This document shows positions 51,965 through 63,900 of a stretch of DNA of 64,000 bases, in pieces. The stretch's first letter is position 1, and the number at the start of each line of letters is the position of its first letter. A program made the translations under genes and the position numbers. Below the pieces are notes generated by a model. It was not told the origin of the DNA. It was given only the letters and a program-made list of their open reading frames with translations, and did not search any database. Origin of the DNA: Chamaea fasciata (taxonomy: Eukaryota; Chordata; Aves; Passeriformes; Sylviidae); assembly GCA_029207755.1 (NCBI GenBank), contig JARCOQ010000008.1:32028521-32092520 (forward strand), written 5' to 3'.

Positions 51965-52508
51965 ATGTTTGCACTGCTTTTGGCTGGGGTAGAGTTATTT
52001 TTTCTCACAGTAGCTGCTATGTGTTTTGGATTTGTGCTGCAGTGTTGACAACACCAGGATATTTCCTTACTGCTAAGCAGTGCCTACATGGACCCAAGGC
52101 CTTTTGTGCTGCTCACCCCATCAGCGAGGGCTGGGAGGGGACACAGCAGGGACAGCTGACCCCAGGTGACCCAGGGGATGTCCCAGAACATATGGCATCC
52201 TGCTCAGCAACACAGAGGGGCAAGGCTGGCTGGGGTCCACTGCTCAGGGACAGGCTGGACATCAGGCAGTGGGGAGTGGGCAGTTCTTTACATGCGCATC
52301 ACTTGCCTTCTTGGGGTTTATTTCTCTTTGTTATTTCCCTTTCCGTTACAATTTGTGTTGTTGTTTTGTTATAACATTTCAATTACTAAACTATTCTTTT
52401 CTCAACCCGTGAGCTGTCCCACTTTTACTCCTGATTATCTTCTCCACATCCTGCTGGAGTGGGGTGTGGGGCTTGGTTGCCAGCTGCAAACCACAACAGT
52501 GTTTGCAC
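51965..52508. repeat. Direct repeat flanking the solo LTR (probable target-site duplication)
   Basis: The copies are atgtttgcac at 51965-51974 and gtgtttgcac at 52499-52508, directly abutting the TG and CA ends of the LTR. Nine of ten bases match. The 10-base length is longer than the 4-6 bases usual for ERV integration. Confidence 0.5.
51975..52498 (+). mobile_element. Solo LTR of an avian endogenous retrovirus, plus orientation
   Basis: The element starts TGCTTTTGGCTGGGGTAGAG and ends AACCACAACA, about 524 bp. It carries the recognisable series of a common neoavian LTR: tttggatttgtgctg, cagtgttgacaacacc, ctaagcagtgcctacatgg, gggaggggacacagcaggga, the cagctgaccccaggtgaccc block, and, towards the 3' end, tctcaacccgtgagc and gggcttggttgccagctgca. 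No internal viral sequence follows. It is flanked by a 10-base direct repeat with one mismatch (51965-51974 and 52499-52508). It is antisense to NCKAP5. Open frames of up to 176 codons crossing it are not genes. Confidence 0.85.
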
Positions 52509-55500
52509 TGTGAATAAATAAATTGTGAACGCTTTTCCTTGCAAGACCATTCCACAGCCTTGATGCATTCTTAGATGATGTCTTCTCAATGCTGTTTCCA
52601 GTGCAGACCTCCTAGTGCTCAACACTATTCACTGTGAGCACTATGAAATGAGACTTTCTAGACTGTGGATGAAGATAAAAACTGTAGATGAGGGTTTATT
52701 TGCACTTCCATTAAAAAAGCAGCCTCGAGCTATGCACAAATAGCCAGTCTGACTGCACAAGCTGAAAAAAGGCAGAAAGTGCTTCAAGCACTACAGACTT
52801 AACATTCCAACAATTTAAATTTGTTTTCCAGTGTCACCTTGCTCCTCTTTCTCCCCCACCACGACCTCTTTTTCCTAAATATACCCTTTGAAAATTCACA
52901 GTATCTTCTGATATACTTTATAACTGATTTCATTTAGCAAAACCTGAGATGTGTAGAAGACACATATGTTAAGTCTAATGTGAAGTAAGTGTGTCCTGCA
53001 TGATTCTCAGCACAGGAGTAACCACTGATATCTCTGTGATCTGATAATGTCTTTTCCATATGCAACTTTAATTTTTTCTTCTTTATTTCCTAATGGAAAT
53101 CCAATTAAACACTATACCCCAGGCCTGAAAAAACCACAAACCATATCATAACTGAGCAAACAGGTTACAATATATATTAAAAAAATGCAACTAAAATTAC
53201 ATGCAACTGAAAATATTTTTGGGTATAAGGCTACAAATATGACTTCTGTTTTACCTTACTCGCTTTTATCTATGTACTCAGCTGTTTTCTCTTGCTTTCT
53301 TTTCTCCCAGTGGAAGGAGAGACTGAAATATAGCTTTGCTTTAGACAGTACATCAGTAAGTGTAATAATAATATATTTTTGTTTAGCTAACAGCTTTTGT
53401 TCAGAACAAGCTGACCAAAATTGAAGGAAAACAAAGGAATGCAACATATCACAAAAGTTTACAGAAACATCCCAAATTGTTCATGATTTAACATTACCCT
53501 TGTCAGAAAAACATATTGGATCCTTCTTTTTCATCTCTGGATTTCACTGACCAAGTAAGCAGAGTGAGCAGCAACGCTCCCTAGATTAAATACTTGTGAT
53601 GGATAAGAGGACCAAGTACATACTTTATGTTTCTGATACGTGCTTCCCTCCACCCGCGTATCAATCTAAATGTACTCCACATTTTTCTCCTCTCAGAACA
53701 CTCCTCACCAGTACAAGCTGAACAGCTCTGCAGTAGCATTAATAAATTTCCCAATGATGCTTTTATTGGCCGTTCCACGCATCACAAACATATTATTTCT
53801 TTTGAAAAAGTTCAGATCGGAAAGGAGCGCAAGAGCAGAAAACCTTCTGAGTGCACTTGAGGATGGAGTGAACTCCTCAGATCCGTGAGAGGAGATGGAA
53901 TTTCCTGCCCCCAGGTTCCCAGCCCAGCACCAGCTCCTGTCCTCAGTGAATGGATATTCCCATTCCCAACAGCCCTGCCACCTCTGGCACTGTCAGAGCC
54001 AGAATCCAAGACTGACCACTGTGCAGATGACTCTGCCAGGGCAGGATCTGGGCACAGCAATGTCCAGGAGCTCACTGTGAACCACAACTGTAACATTCCT
54101 GGTTCCTTCTCTAAATTAAAAGCTTCACTTAAATTGATAGCAAAGTTACCAGCAGGAAAAAAAGAACTGCTCTAAGGAGCTGTTCCTTCTTCATATATCT
54201 AGATGAGGTAATAGGAGAGTAATATTCAGTGTGATTTTTCACACAGTTATTCTCTCAGGAATCGGTTCACTATAGTACCATACACAAAGTAATAATCTTT
54301 CCTTCTAGGAAACCTACATGTAGCATTTAAACTTTTGGGAAGGGGTTTGTAGGTATTATAGTGACTGCACTTGCCTAAAGCTACAGTATTAAAATACCTT
54401 CCTCCTTTGACTGAAGTAGAAATAACCCAAACTATTCTGAAATTCAAATTCAGTAAATTTTATGTAACAGCAATTAAGGCAAAAAAGAAAAATTACTCTG
54501 GATTTAAGTTGCTAGAAATAAGCCAGTTTTCCTCCCAGAGTATTTTGGAATGAAATCAGTGTGTTAACTGACTAGTTCTCACTATAAGCACAATTGCAGA
54601 AGTTGACCTAAGAAGTTACTTGTGGGATAAGGAAGAAAAAACCCTGGTGTATTATTCCATTACCAGGTAATTTTTGTAAGTGTCAGGGAACAGTTTTATG
54701 TCTCCCAGACTTGTCAGGAAAACTTCTGAAAGATGATCAGAATTCAACTTCATGCAAAAATAAAAGGTAGGAACAATCATTCCAGATTAGATCAAAACTT
54801 CAACTTTTCAAATATGTTATTGTAATTCAGATTACCTCTCTTAACTTTTCCTGATCAGAAGAGCACTTTCTTTCCAGAATAAATTTACTGGTGTACTGCT
54901 AAGCGAGTTCTTTTGTTAAAATAATTTTCAAAGGCAGAATGATCGTGAATTCAGCATAATCTCCCTTTTCCTCCCCTCAGAAAATAAGCAAAACTTTAGA
55001 TTTTTTTCAACCAAGCAAAATTTAAGATTTTTTTTTCAATTTTTTGAAATTTATTAACTACCGTTGCTTTCTGCTGGTTTGCAAATATCAAGGAAACAAC
55101 AACAAAATGCAGAATGAATAGTATCTTTTATGGAGATGGGGAAGTAGGGAGATAGCAATCCACTTGACCATATACAAACTAATTCATTTGGGGAAATTGA
55201 AACATCCGTGTTCAGGCAATGGGAGACTTTTGTGGATTCATTCCCAAAGTCAGAACCAGAAGAAAGATACAGCAAAAGATGGAAACACTATATAGAAGAG
55301 GGAAACCCAAACTAGAATTACAGTCAGTACAATACAATACAGTACCATCAAATCAGTCAACCTTCACCTCCTGACACTGTAGATATCTAGAGGATGTGTG
55401 ATGGATTAAAGTGGCAGTACAATGGCACCTGTACACTGGGAAAATGTAGATCTATGTCTGCAGACCTCATCTATCCTTCTGCAAACTTAGCACTTCAAGG

Positions 55501-55671
55501 ACTGCCACTACACTCTCAAAGCAAATGCCCGATGGAAGAAAGACGGTCAGAGTCAGGCAAAAACTGTGGGTGACTGGATGTAATCAAATATGTGGATAAT
55601 TCTTGTCTAAACACACAACATCCCTGTTTTGCCTTTTCTTTTATTTGCTAGTTCTTTGTTTTGAGATGCAG

Positions 55672-55795
55672 CCAAGGCCACGTTGGATGGGCCTGGTATA
55701 GTGGAAGGTGTCCCTGCCCATGGCAGGGGGTTGGAATGAGATGATCTTTAAGGTCCCTTCCAAAACAAAAAAATGTTGTGACTCCATGATTCTGG
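55672..55795 (+). mobile_element. CR1 LINE 3' end fragment
   Basis: The block ccaaggccacgttggatggg, then tagtggaaggtgtccctgcc, catggcagggggttggaatg, agatgatctttaaggtccct and a terminal ccatgattctggg matches the last ~125 bases of CR1 in the plus orientation. Confidence 0.9.
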
Positions 55796-57240
55796 GAAAG
55801 AAAGAAGAGCTTTTTTTCAGACAAACAGGCACACAAATGGCACATTTCATTTATGAGACTTTGCTGTGTTAAACACAACTCCATTGCTGTGCTTCGGTCT
55901 CACAAACAACCAGAAAGGGAAAACGCTTGGCAACAAAACTGACATTTTGAACAGTGTCTCAGAAACACCATCACTCTCTTGTGGGGGTAGAGAATCCAAC
56001 CTCATTTTTGTTAAATATTTATCAAAATCTTTGCACAGTGGTGGAAATCTACAAAAAGCCGTAAGGTATTAAATTGTTACTGAGCCAGCCCTGGATTTTT
56101 CTGCATGGAAAAGCAATCCAACAGCAAATGCTTGTGTCCTTGACAGCCCAGGATTTCCAGTGGAGCTCCCAAGAGTGCGGATGGCTTCTCTCTGCCCTTC
56201 TCTGAGACACAAATCTGCTAATATTTGCCTAGTAATACACTCCTTAGCAGCTTAGGAGGCTTGGTTCACGCAGTCCCCTGTGGGCACTTCCACTCCAGAG
56301 ACAGATGTTTAAGGATATATCTCCTCTTTCTGCAATAGAAGTTAGCATTAAAAATCCTCCGTGGATTTCAGCTAGGGAATTCAACTAGTGCCTTTTTTCC
56401 AATTCATGGCCATGCCCCATCTATAAAATGTTACGTATCAATGGCCTGAACAATAAGCTGGTATAATTTTGTGTTAAGATAAAATTGTATTGCCAACAGT
56501 TACAGTTTTTCTTCTCATGAAAGAGTTGTTGACACCAACGGCTGTGCAAATAAGAAGTGACAGCCGCAACAACTGTTCCACATTTGAGCAACACAAAAGC
56601 ATGCAGACAAAAAATTGGGCTGATGCAGCCGACAGTGCCACCTGAAATGTGCCTGTTACCACTTGTGTATGTTCTTACCTTCCCAATGTGACTGTACCAT
56701 GTCTGTCCTGAGCTTTAGTGCTCACATGGATAATTTCAGAACTACAGTAAATTGCAAACTTACGACAAATTCTCTTCCTCGTCTATTTCGATCACTGTAC
56801 ATAAAGCCAAAATGAGTTAAAAACCCCTTAAAGTCTTTGAGTGACCTGTAATCAGGTAAGACCTTCGAGTATCCAGCATTGTGATCTAACAGGAAAAGTT
56901 TTTTGATATTGAAATCTCAAGGGCAAACTCAGAAAGCAAATCTCTGGAGTACTTGCTTTAAAATTTGGGGTTCAAGAACTGCACACAATTATTTCTGGGG
57001 AATACATGAGCTCTTGGCTTCAACTTTCATGATCTTATTTTCAGGTGGTTAATGTTTCTAGGAAACACCATTAAGTTAATACATACTAGAGTCTTTTAGT
57101 CAAATAAACTTTTAAGTAAGAAATATGAGGGTTAAGGCTGTTCAAATAACATGCATTCTTGTCTACATCTATGCAAGCTTTCATTATAAATTTTCCCTTT
57201 ATTATTATGTAAAATGATAACAAAGGAGAATTTTACTTAC

Positions 57241-57264
57241 AATCCTGCTTCTTAATTCATTTAC
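57241..57264 (-). CDS. NCKAP5: Candidate 24-bp microexon of NCKAP5 (VNELRSRI)
   Basis: On the minus strand this segment is bounded by an acceptor ending GATTTCTTTTAG and a strong consensus donor, GTAAGT. The 24 bases are phase 0 at both ends and encode VNELRSRI. It lies in the intron between the exons ending KVYQ (60909) and beginning EKLS (47041), both also phase 0, so inclusion would insert exactly eight residues. In the joined peptide V, L, I and L fall at positions 1, 4, 8 and 11, a 3-4-3 heptad spacing, and the neighbouring exons are also coiled-coil-like. No TGC motif of the kind often found upstream of neural microexons is seen in the last 30 bases before it. This is an inference from splice signals, phase and peptide character. 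I do not recall a matching annotated exon. Confidence 0.5.
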
Positions 57265-58030
57265 CTAAAAGAAATCACATAACTCATCTCTCAGTCCAGA
57301 AAATTAAAATCCCATAGGGCATCTAGCTCTCTGGAACAAGTTAGAATATTTTGCTTTAAGTAATAATGCTGGAAAGACCTAACAAAATATAGCAATAACA
57401 TTGCATTCTTTAGACTCTACCTTCTTATTGTTATTATTCCAACATTATCACTATGCAATATTTAAAGTTCATTAGCAAAAATATTTTTTCTGGAGTAAGG
57501 CATATTGGTATTATAATAAGAACTCAATTTCATACATCCCAGAACAATAATTAGATTTGTTTTAAAAAAAATATAGACGATGTTTAATAGATTAAAAGCA
57601 TTTATTGTGCAGTTATCTTTTATGAATATTCAGGTATTTACTTCAACGAACTTCACACTCTAAAACCAAGTCTCTGTGTCAGATAATATGGGACATATGT
57701 TGATAAGTCACACTGGAAATCACCTCATTTGTCCCCATTTGTTATGAAATACAGAGTTGTGAATCTGCACTAAAATCCCTTACTCTATTGAACCAACTGA
57801 CCATACAGTTTTGATCATACCACACTGATCACAGAGAAAATGTGAGATTCAGGATAGTCCTGTAAGGTAACTGAATGTAGAGGATGGCTTTCAGAACAAT
57901 GTTAGTAGTTATACATTCAATAAGGTTTCTGTATGAATATGAATATAACATAAAAAATTTCATTTATATTTCCTTCACAAAGTAAGATTGAGAATATGGT
58001 TATCATGTTCCCAAAAACCTGAATACATCA

Positions 58031-58102
58031 GTGCTTTTAAGGAACATTACCTGCATTTTACATTTGGTGTTTTTAAGGAACGTTACCTGGGTTTTACATT
58101 TA
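58031..58102. repeat. Tandem duplication, two 36-bp units
   Basis: The units at 58031-58066 and 58067-58102 match at 31 of 36 positions. Each starts gtg(c/t)ttttaaggaac and ends ttttacattt. Confidence 0.9.
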
Positions 58103-60908
58103 GGTTCTATTCCTATTTGTGAATTATGCTTATAAATATATCAAAAAAACTCCTGAGTACATTTGGAGGAATCCAAATGAAATGTCTTTGTTGAAATATT
58201 GATGTATCTTGCTGAATTTGGACACAGCACTTGTTTAAGATTCATCATCTATTTAAATTTGTCCATGATTTCCACACAGGTGGTTTCAGTAACATATTAA
58301 TGATTCATAGAAAGCTTCATTAATATGTTTCTCAATGTCAAAATGTTTTGTAAACATTTCAGGCCAGAGATTCTTTGCCAAGTACCTGTTTTGAGAAGCC
58401 TTTCAGGCGTGAGCTGTGACTGTGACACATGGTCACTGCCCAGATATTACTGTGTGACTGGTTACCAAGCACACACTGAGTGAACCCATCTCTGACCTAC
58501 ATGGCAGGGAGCCATCCCAGGGCACAGGAATGCAGCCATCCCTCAAAATTCCCAGAAAATTTTATGACGTTTGTCATAAAAGTGAACAAAAGGGATCTGA
58601 GGATGAATGACTCAAAAAGACACTCAAAAAAAAAAACAACAAAACACACAACATTCACAACACAAATGTTCTGTATTTCTGACGTGTTTTATCAGCCACT
58701 GACTGGTGTATGATGCAGCAGCCTAGCTATTCCTCCAGGGGAGGAAAACCCATTGCTTCTGAGTCATGGATTAGGAGAGGAAATTCATAAGCAAAGAAGA
58801 TTGCATACCGGCAATATGCAAGAAATGAAAAAGGCTAAAAAACAACCTGAGTGATGAGTGAAAAAGTTCCCAGAACAAGAAGACAACAGGAAGGGAAGGA
58901 AGCTGTTATGCATTAAAATAATCCCAGAGACACAGGGATATGGGTGTTTTAAGGCCCTGGGACAGAAACAGCTTCACTCTGAGGAGTGAGGAATTTACCT
59001 GAGTAAATTTACTGAGTCTGAGGAATTTACCCAGAGTACCACCCATCAAATTCAAACAGAAAAAGGGAACAAGAGGGGTGGGTTTGCTAAGTGGAGGGGG
59101 CTGTTTGCTAGAGCTGAAGGGAAATGAAGAACTGTTCTCACATCAATAAGAGGGCAGAACAGCCTTGTTCTTTTCCTGGTCAGAAATAAACCCAGGCGAT
59201 ATTACACAAAACACACCACGGTGCCTGCTCTCCTGCCTGGCGGGAGACAACAAATGTCTGTATCAGCGTGGCCCAGAAGGAGAAGAAAACCCAAGACCAA
59301 ACACAAATTCTGTCTTTTTTCAAAAATTAAGAAACAAATAAAAGAGAGTAAAAGAACTACACAGAAATATTCAAGCAATGAAATTGGAATGATACTTTAT
59401 CTGCCCTCTAGGAAAGGAGCACACAAAATCTCAGATTTCAAAGACCATATAGCTAATTTTTTCCAGTTTAGTTCCCACAAGAAAAATAAAAAACCCCCAA
59501 ACCCTGAGTTCTATGAAACAAAACTGGAGTATTTTTTTGCTTTTCTTCTTGAGAGTGCCAAAACAAAGAAGCTGAAACCTAATCGTGGTACCACCTTACT
59601 AGGGTTTCCACAGGAAGACAGCACAGAGAAAAGCAGATAATAAAATCATTCCAGATGTCGGTTATGATCAGACAAGTAATTCACCTTAAGGAGAGACTGA
59701 CATCAAGCCCACTTCAGAACAACCACTATATGGTGGATTGGGAAGGACATATAGGGATTTAGACCTTGAAATAAAAGAAGGGAACTGAGTTTCAATTTTG
59801 CACCCCAAAAAGATAGTGCATAAAATAGAGATGCCTTTGTCACCAGTTTCTAAAGAACGATGTTCTATTATAACTTCAACAAAAAAATTTAATTTGTCCT
59901 GAAATTAAATTTTACAAGCTATCGTTTTCACAAGGAAATTTGATTTTATTAAAGGTTAAACTAAATTATTCCTTTCTCTACAACCCAAGCTTAAAATGAA
60001 AATTTAATTACAGTGATAAATACTCTTTAATATACATTTTTGTTTAGCTACACTGTTGAATTTTTTATCCATCATCTGTAAGAATGAAGTAATATAACCT
60101 AAACTTTTGAAAAGTGTTTTATCTGATGGATCACTACTTGGGATAGACTTTAATATATGATTTCAGTATAGGAATGCTTTCTGTTTAAAAAGATACAGCA
60201 CAGGACTGACTTCATTAAGTGATATTTTAAAGAATTCATGTGCCTGATATTTGATTAACTGAGATGCTTCTCACTCCTGTTTCCAGACTCTTAAACTAAA
60301 ATATTTTCCATCACCTTAGGTTCATTGTTTCCAAAATGCAACAGTCCCTTGGAAAATGTAAAACTCTTCTGTCTTATAAACAGACCTGGATCCCTTTGAA
60401 AAACTTCTAAAATCTTCCTCTCCTGAATTCTGTCCTGAGACACTCTCTACCCCCAGTGAGGGTGATAAAATGCACCTGCCACAAGCAGGGATGTGAAACT
60501 GGGAAGCTTAATAGGGATCCCTACACCCAATAAGAACATGAGTCGTAAAATTATCCACCACAATCTGAGGGTCAAGTTGTCAAAAACTCCTATGTTTACT
60601 AGAGACGCTGGAAATTATGACCTTAAATATTAAGTATGTTAATAAAGGATTGAACACTAGTTTCCTTGTCACCTGTGAACTATGAGGAGCAACAACAGCA
60701 GATAACACAAGGACAATAAAAGTGAAAAACCTTAAACTCTGCTGAGAGAACACCTGGGAAAATGTAGGTGGAACCAACTACCACTTACAAGTATTCATAA
60801 TTAATAAACAAATAGAGGAAACAATGCCAGACATATTTATCTCGTAGTGGGATTTTTGTTTTAAAGAACTTTTCTATCAGAAGAAAACAGGTAATTAGTC
60901 ACTAATAC

Positions 60909-60999
60909 CTGATATACCTTCATGATATTGACAGTTCCTTCTCCATGCTGGCCTGGGGATCCTTGGCTCTGTAGCAGATTCCTCACTGTCTCCTCCATT
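60909..60999 (-). CDS. NCKAP5: NCKAP5 internal exon, N-terminal coiled-coil region (30 codons plus a split codon)
   Basis: This is the most 5' exon of the gene in the window. Read on the minus strand, it follows an acceptor ending TTTTTATTCTCTAG. Its first base is the third base of a split codon, probably Arg. It then encodes MEETVRNLLQSQGS, a Gly/Pro/His linker, and GTVNIMKVYQ, ending at CAG|GTATTAG. The ending on a complete codon fits the phase-0 start of the exon at 47041. From memory, NCKAP5 has a matching order here: a METVRNLLQSQGSP-like block, then NIM, VYQ and EKLS. The family is a Nck1 SH3-binding adaptor; its paralogue NCKAP5L (CEP169) is associated with microtubules and centrosomes. 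A second in-frame donor, AAG|GTATAT, lies 9 bp earlier at 60918. The upstream exon, which should end in QQQFSR-like sequence, was not found before 64000. Confidence 0.9.
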
Positions 61000-63900
61000 C
61001 TAGAGAATAAAAATATTTATAGAAGTCAACTGCATGGAAAAAAATTAAGAGTTGCATTCAGTGTTTTTGCTCTTTACAAGAGCCTAATGCATCCATGGCT
61101 ACCATGAAATTAATATTTAAAGACAATCCTAGCCTTATAATGTTCTCATGCTCCATGTTATGAATAACACATTAAGGGCACTCTTTTATCTTTTGAATAT
61201 GAACAGTAATTAGTTGTACTGTTTAAATCCTACCAGAGCTCCATTACAAAAACTAAAACCAAACGTGTGCAAAAGACATCACCTTGTTAACAGTGTGAAC
61301 AGCACCACGATAAGATTATTGCCATTTAGGAACACTCAGATTAAAAACTCCTCACACAGCTGTGTCCTGAGCCAACAGTGAGGTTTGTGCAGTACAGACA
61401 GGCTGTCCCTGCCGTTACTGGTATTCACTGGCTGTGTTATGAACACATTCACCCTTCTCTGCCCTTTCAAACAGGTGTAAAAAGCAAGGGCAGGCTCCAG
61501 TCTGGTACCATCTCAGGTCAACGCAATCAACTTCAGCTCCGACAGTTATAGGAGGAAGGTGTGCACTTTCATTTTAGAAGTTGTTAATAGGCACCATCAA
61601 AAGTCCTCTTTGATCTAAACACGTTCATCAAGAATGTTAAACTGATAATAACACTAACCCTGCTGCGTGGAGCCTGCTCAGAATTAGGAGTTCTGCTCCT
61701 GCCCACAACAGGAAAAAGGGAAGCCACCTATGAAACGCTGGTCCCATTCAAGGTGGATCAGAAATTAAATCCCATGGGCTTAGGAGACGTCACTGAGGCT
61801 GACCACAAAAAGTGGGCCTGGGAGTAGGGCTGGTTTCAGCTATGGGTAAGAGCAGGAAAAGGATCAAAACCAGAGGAGCGGTGATGGACACAACAACAAA
61901 GACACTGGGTTTCACAATAAAAAACGGTGAGTGACAATTCCAGCCAAAGGTCCTCACACTTTTCCCCACTCCCCACGTCCTACACAGATTCTCACTCCTA
62001 CACAGCCTCTCCTTCAGCTGTGTTGCAAGTTTTTCTCTTTCCCTTCCATATTTTCCACTCTTTTCCTTTCAGGCAGTCTCAGTCCCTTGAGATAGTTGGA
62101 AAAACAGCCCAGATGGAATAGGGGCCGGAGAAGAGAAAACTGCTGTGGCACAGACGTAAGGGTGATGCAAAAGCAGGAGAGAGAAAGGAATACCTTAAAT
62201 CCTACTGCCAGATACACTGTATATTAAAACAATGACCTTGAAGAACGTGCCAGTATTCCTGGGCATATCAGACCAGGAACTGCCTGCTGTTGTTTATTTC
62301 TGCTGTGTTTAGAGAAACATGACTTTTGTGTCATACTCTTTCCAAAGGAAATTGAGCAGAAGAATTATTCACAGCGTATCTTTTTTATATTTGTTTATTT
62401 CTAAGGTAACAATCCAGCGAGACAGAAAATATTAGATAACTGCTCTGGCCAAAGGCCAATAGCATCATCTTTTATATGAGCCTCATAGTCTTTCTGTCCT
62501 TTCAGTCTTATCAGAATGAATGGCATTGGCTAATTTAGCAACAATGTGATGTTATTCCAGGTTTTCTCCTTTGAAGTCAGCCCACTACTCTACTTTTCCA
62601 AAAGCTGACACTGGGTGTTCATTCTACTCAGATGAACACTGACATTCTACTTATTCCTGTGATGTCTTTTTGTCATTGATGTGCAGACTTCTACACTGCC
62701 AGAATGCCCACAGAATAGTTTGACCATCTGTTGACCAAATGTGCACAAAACGAAGCCAGCTCTAATCTCTAGTGCAGACAGTGGTGCAGTTTTTCAGTTG
62801 CAGATTGAAACCATTTCTGCTCATAGGCTGACCTTAATCAGATGCCTTTTACATGAAAGAACAAATCATTTTGGTTCACACCATAAATTCCTGCACAGTC
62901 CTCACTGAAAGATTTAATTTCTTGACATGCCCACCATTTCATTTTTAAATTAACGGTGTAATAGCATTCTTAATTATTGTGTTTATCTACGCAAATGCAA
63001 TTCCAGTGCTAGCCCTCCACAACATTCTTCCAAATTAATAAACAAACAAAAATGGGAGAAAGGATAGATTCAACCAGCACTAAATCACAGTTTTTCAATT
63101 TAGACCTGAGAGTATTAATGAAAATAAAGTCTAGGTGCATATCACTATGATCACATAAACCAGCTCAGGAAAATTACAAATTCTTAAATTCAATAGGTCC
63201 TTTAATCTTCAGTCAAACTCAGATAATCTGTTTGGGACCACAGGCCCATCTTGTTGAACAGCCTTACAGGGACAAGCGAGCACACATCTTCCTGTGGCAA
63301 TCAGAAACACCCTCCACCAGCACCCAGATTTCCAAGGAATAGGGAAATTTTTGCAACACGACCAAGAGCTCAGTTAAAGACAGTTGAGACTTCTGTGGTT
63401 TTGCTGTTCTCAGCTACTCTAAGAGTCTGTAAGAGCTGACAGCTACTAAACTGAACCACAGACGTAACAGGCCGTGTGGTCACACCACTATCAAACCAGC
63501 CCTGGGAGGATCTTACAAGCTTTGGGTACCCATGGAACATCTGAAAAAGAAGAGAAAACCAGGTTCTGACAAACAGGGAGGTGAATTATGCTTACAGTGA
63601 GATTCACTGCAAAGTTCTGATGGCCAGCGCTCTTGCAGTTTGTGAGCTGCTGCTTCTTCAATCCCATCCCAGATGCCCATTTTTAGGACCAAATGTGGTA
63701 CAGGAGGATAATCAAGACTTGTGTCTTATGAATGAGAGTTTTTCATGCATGAATTAATGGCACCTTAGTTGAAAAGCAATTGTTGTCTTATGATCTATAA
63801 AACCCTCCACACTGACAGCACACGCCAGAGCAATTTACTAGAAAACCTACTTAAAGAATGCAAAAATAATGGAGCCTCTATAAATTTTGCTTGGGATCCC

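Larger units (their letters stand above)
47042..60908 (-). other. NCKAP5: NCKAP5 intron (about 13.9 kb) holding a candidate microexon
   Basis: This is the intron between the exon ending KVYQ and the exon beginning EKLS. It holds an LTR (51975-52498), a CR1 3' end (55672-55795), an A-rich decamer-like repeat (49707-49748), a 36-bp tandem duplication (58031-58102) and the candidate microexon at 57241-57264. A weaker candidate 60-bp exon is at 54836-54895. The open frame at 59221-59640 is Lys-rich and unrecognised. Confidence 0.85.

Noticed and set aside
51844..52374. 176-codon plus-strand open frame
   Set aside because: It overlaps the solo LTR and its unrelated upstream flank, and the peptide resembles no retroviral or host protein. 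It is an accident of LTR sequence.
56670..56720. Possible 30-bp exon ending GGGAAG|GTAAGAAC on the minus strand
   Set aside because: The donor is good, but the only nearby AG lacks a pyrimidine tract and the peptide has no coil-like character or family match.
59221..59640. 139-codon Lys-rich plus-strand open frame
   Set aside because: It begins at a non-ATG codon, the Lys content follows from A-rich DNA, and no family is recognised.
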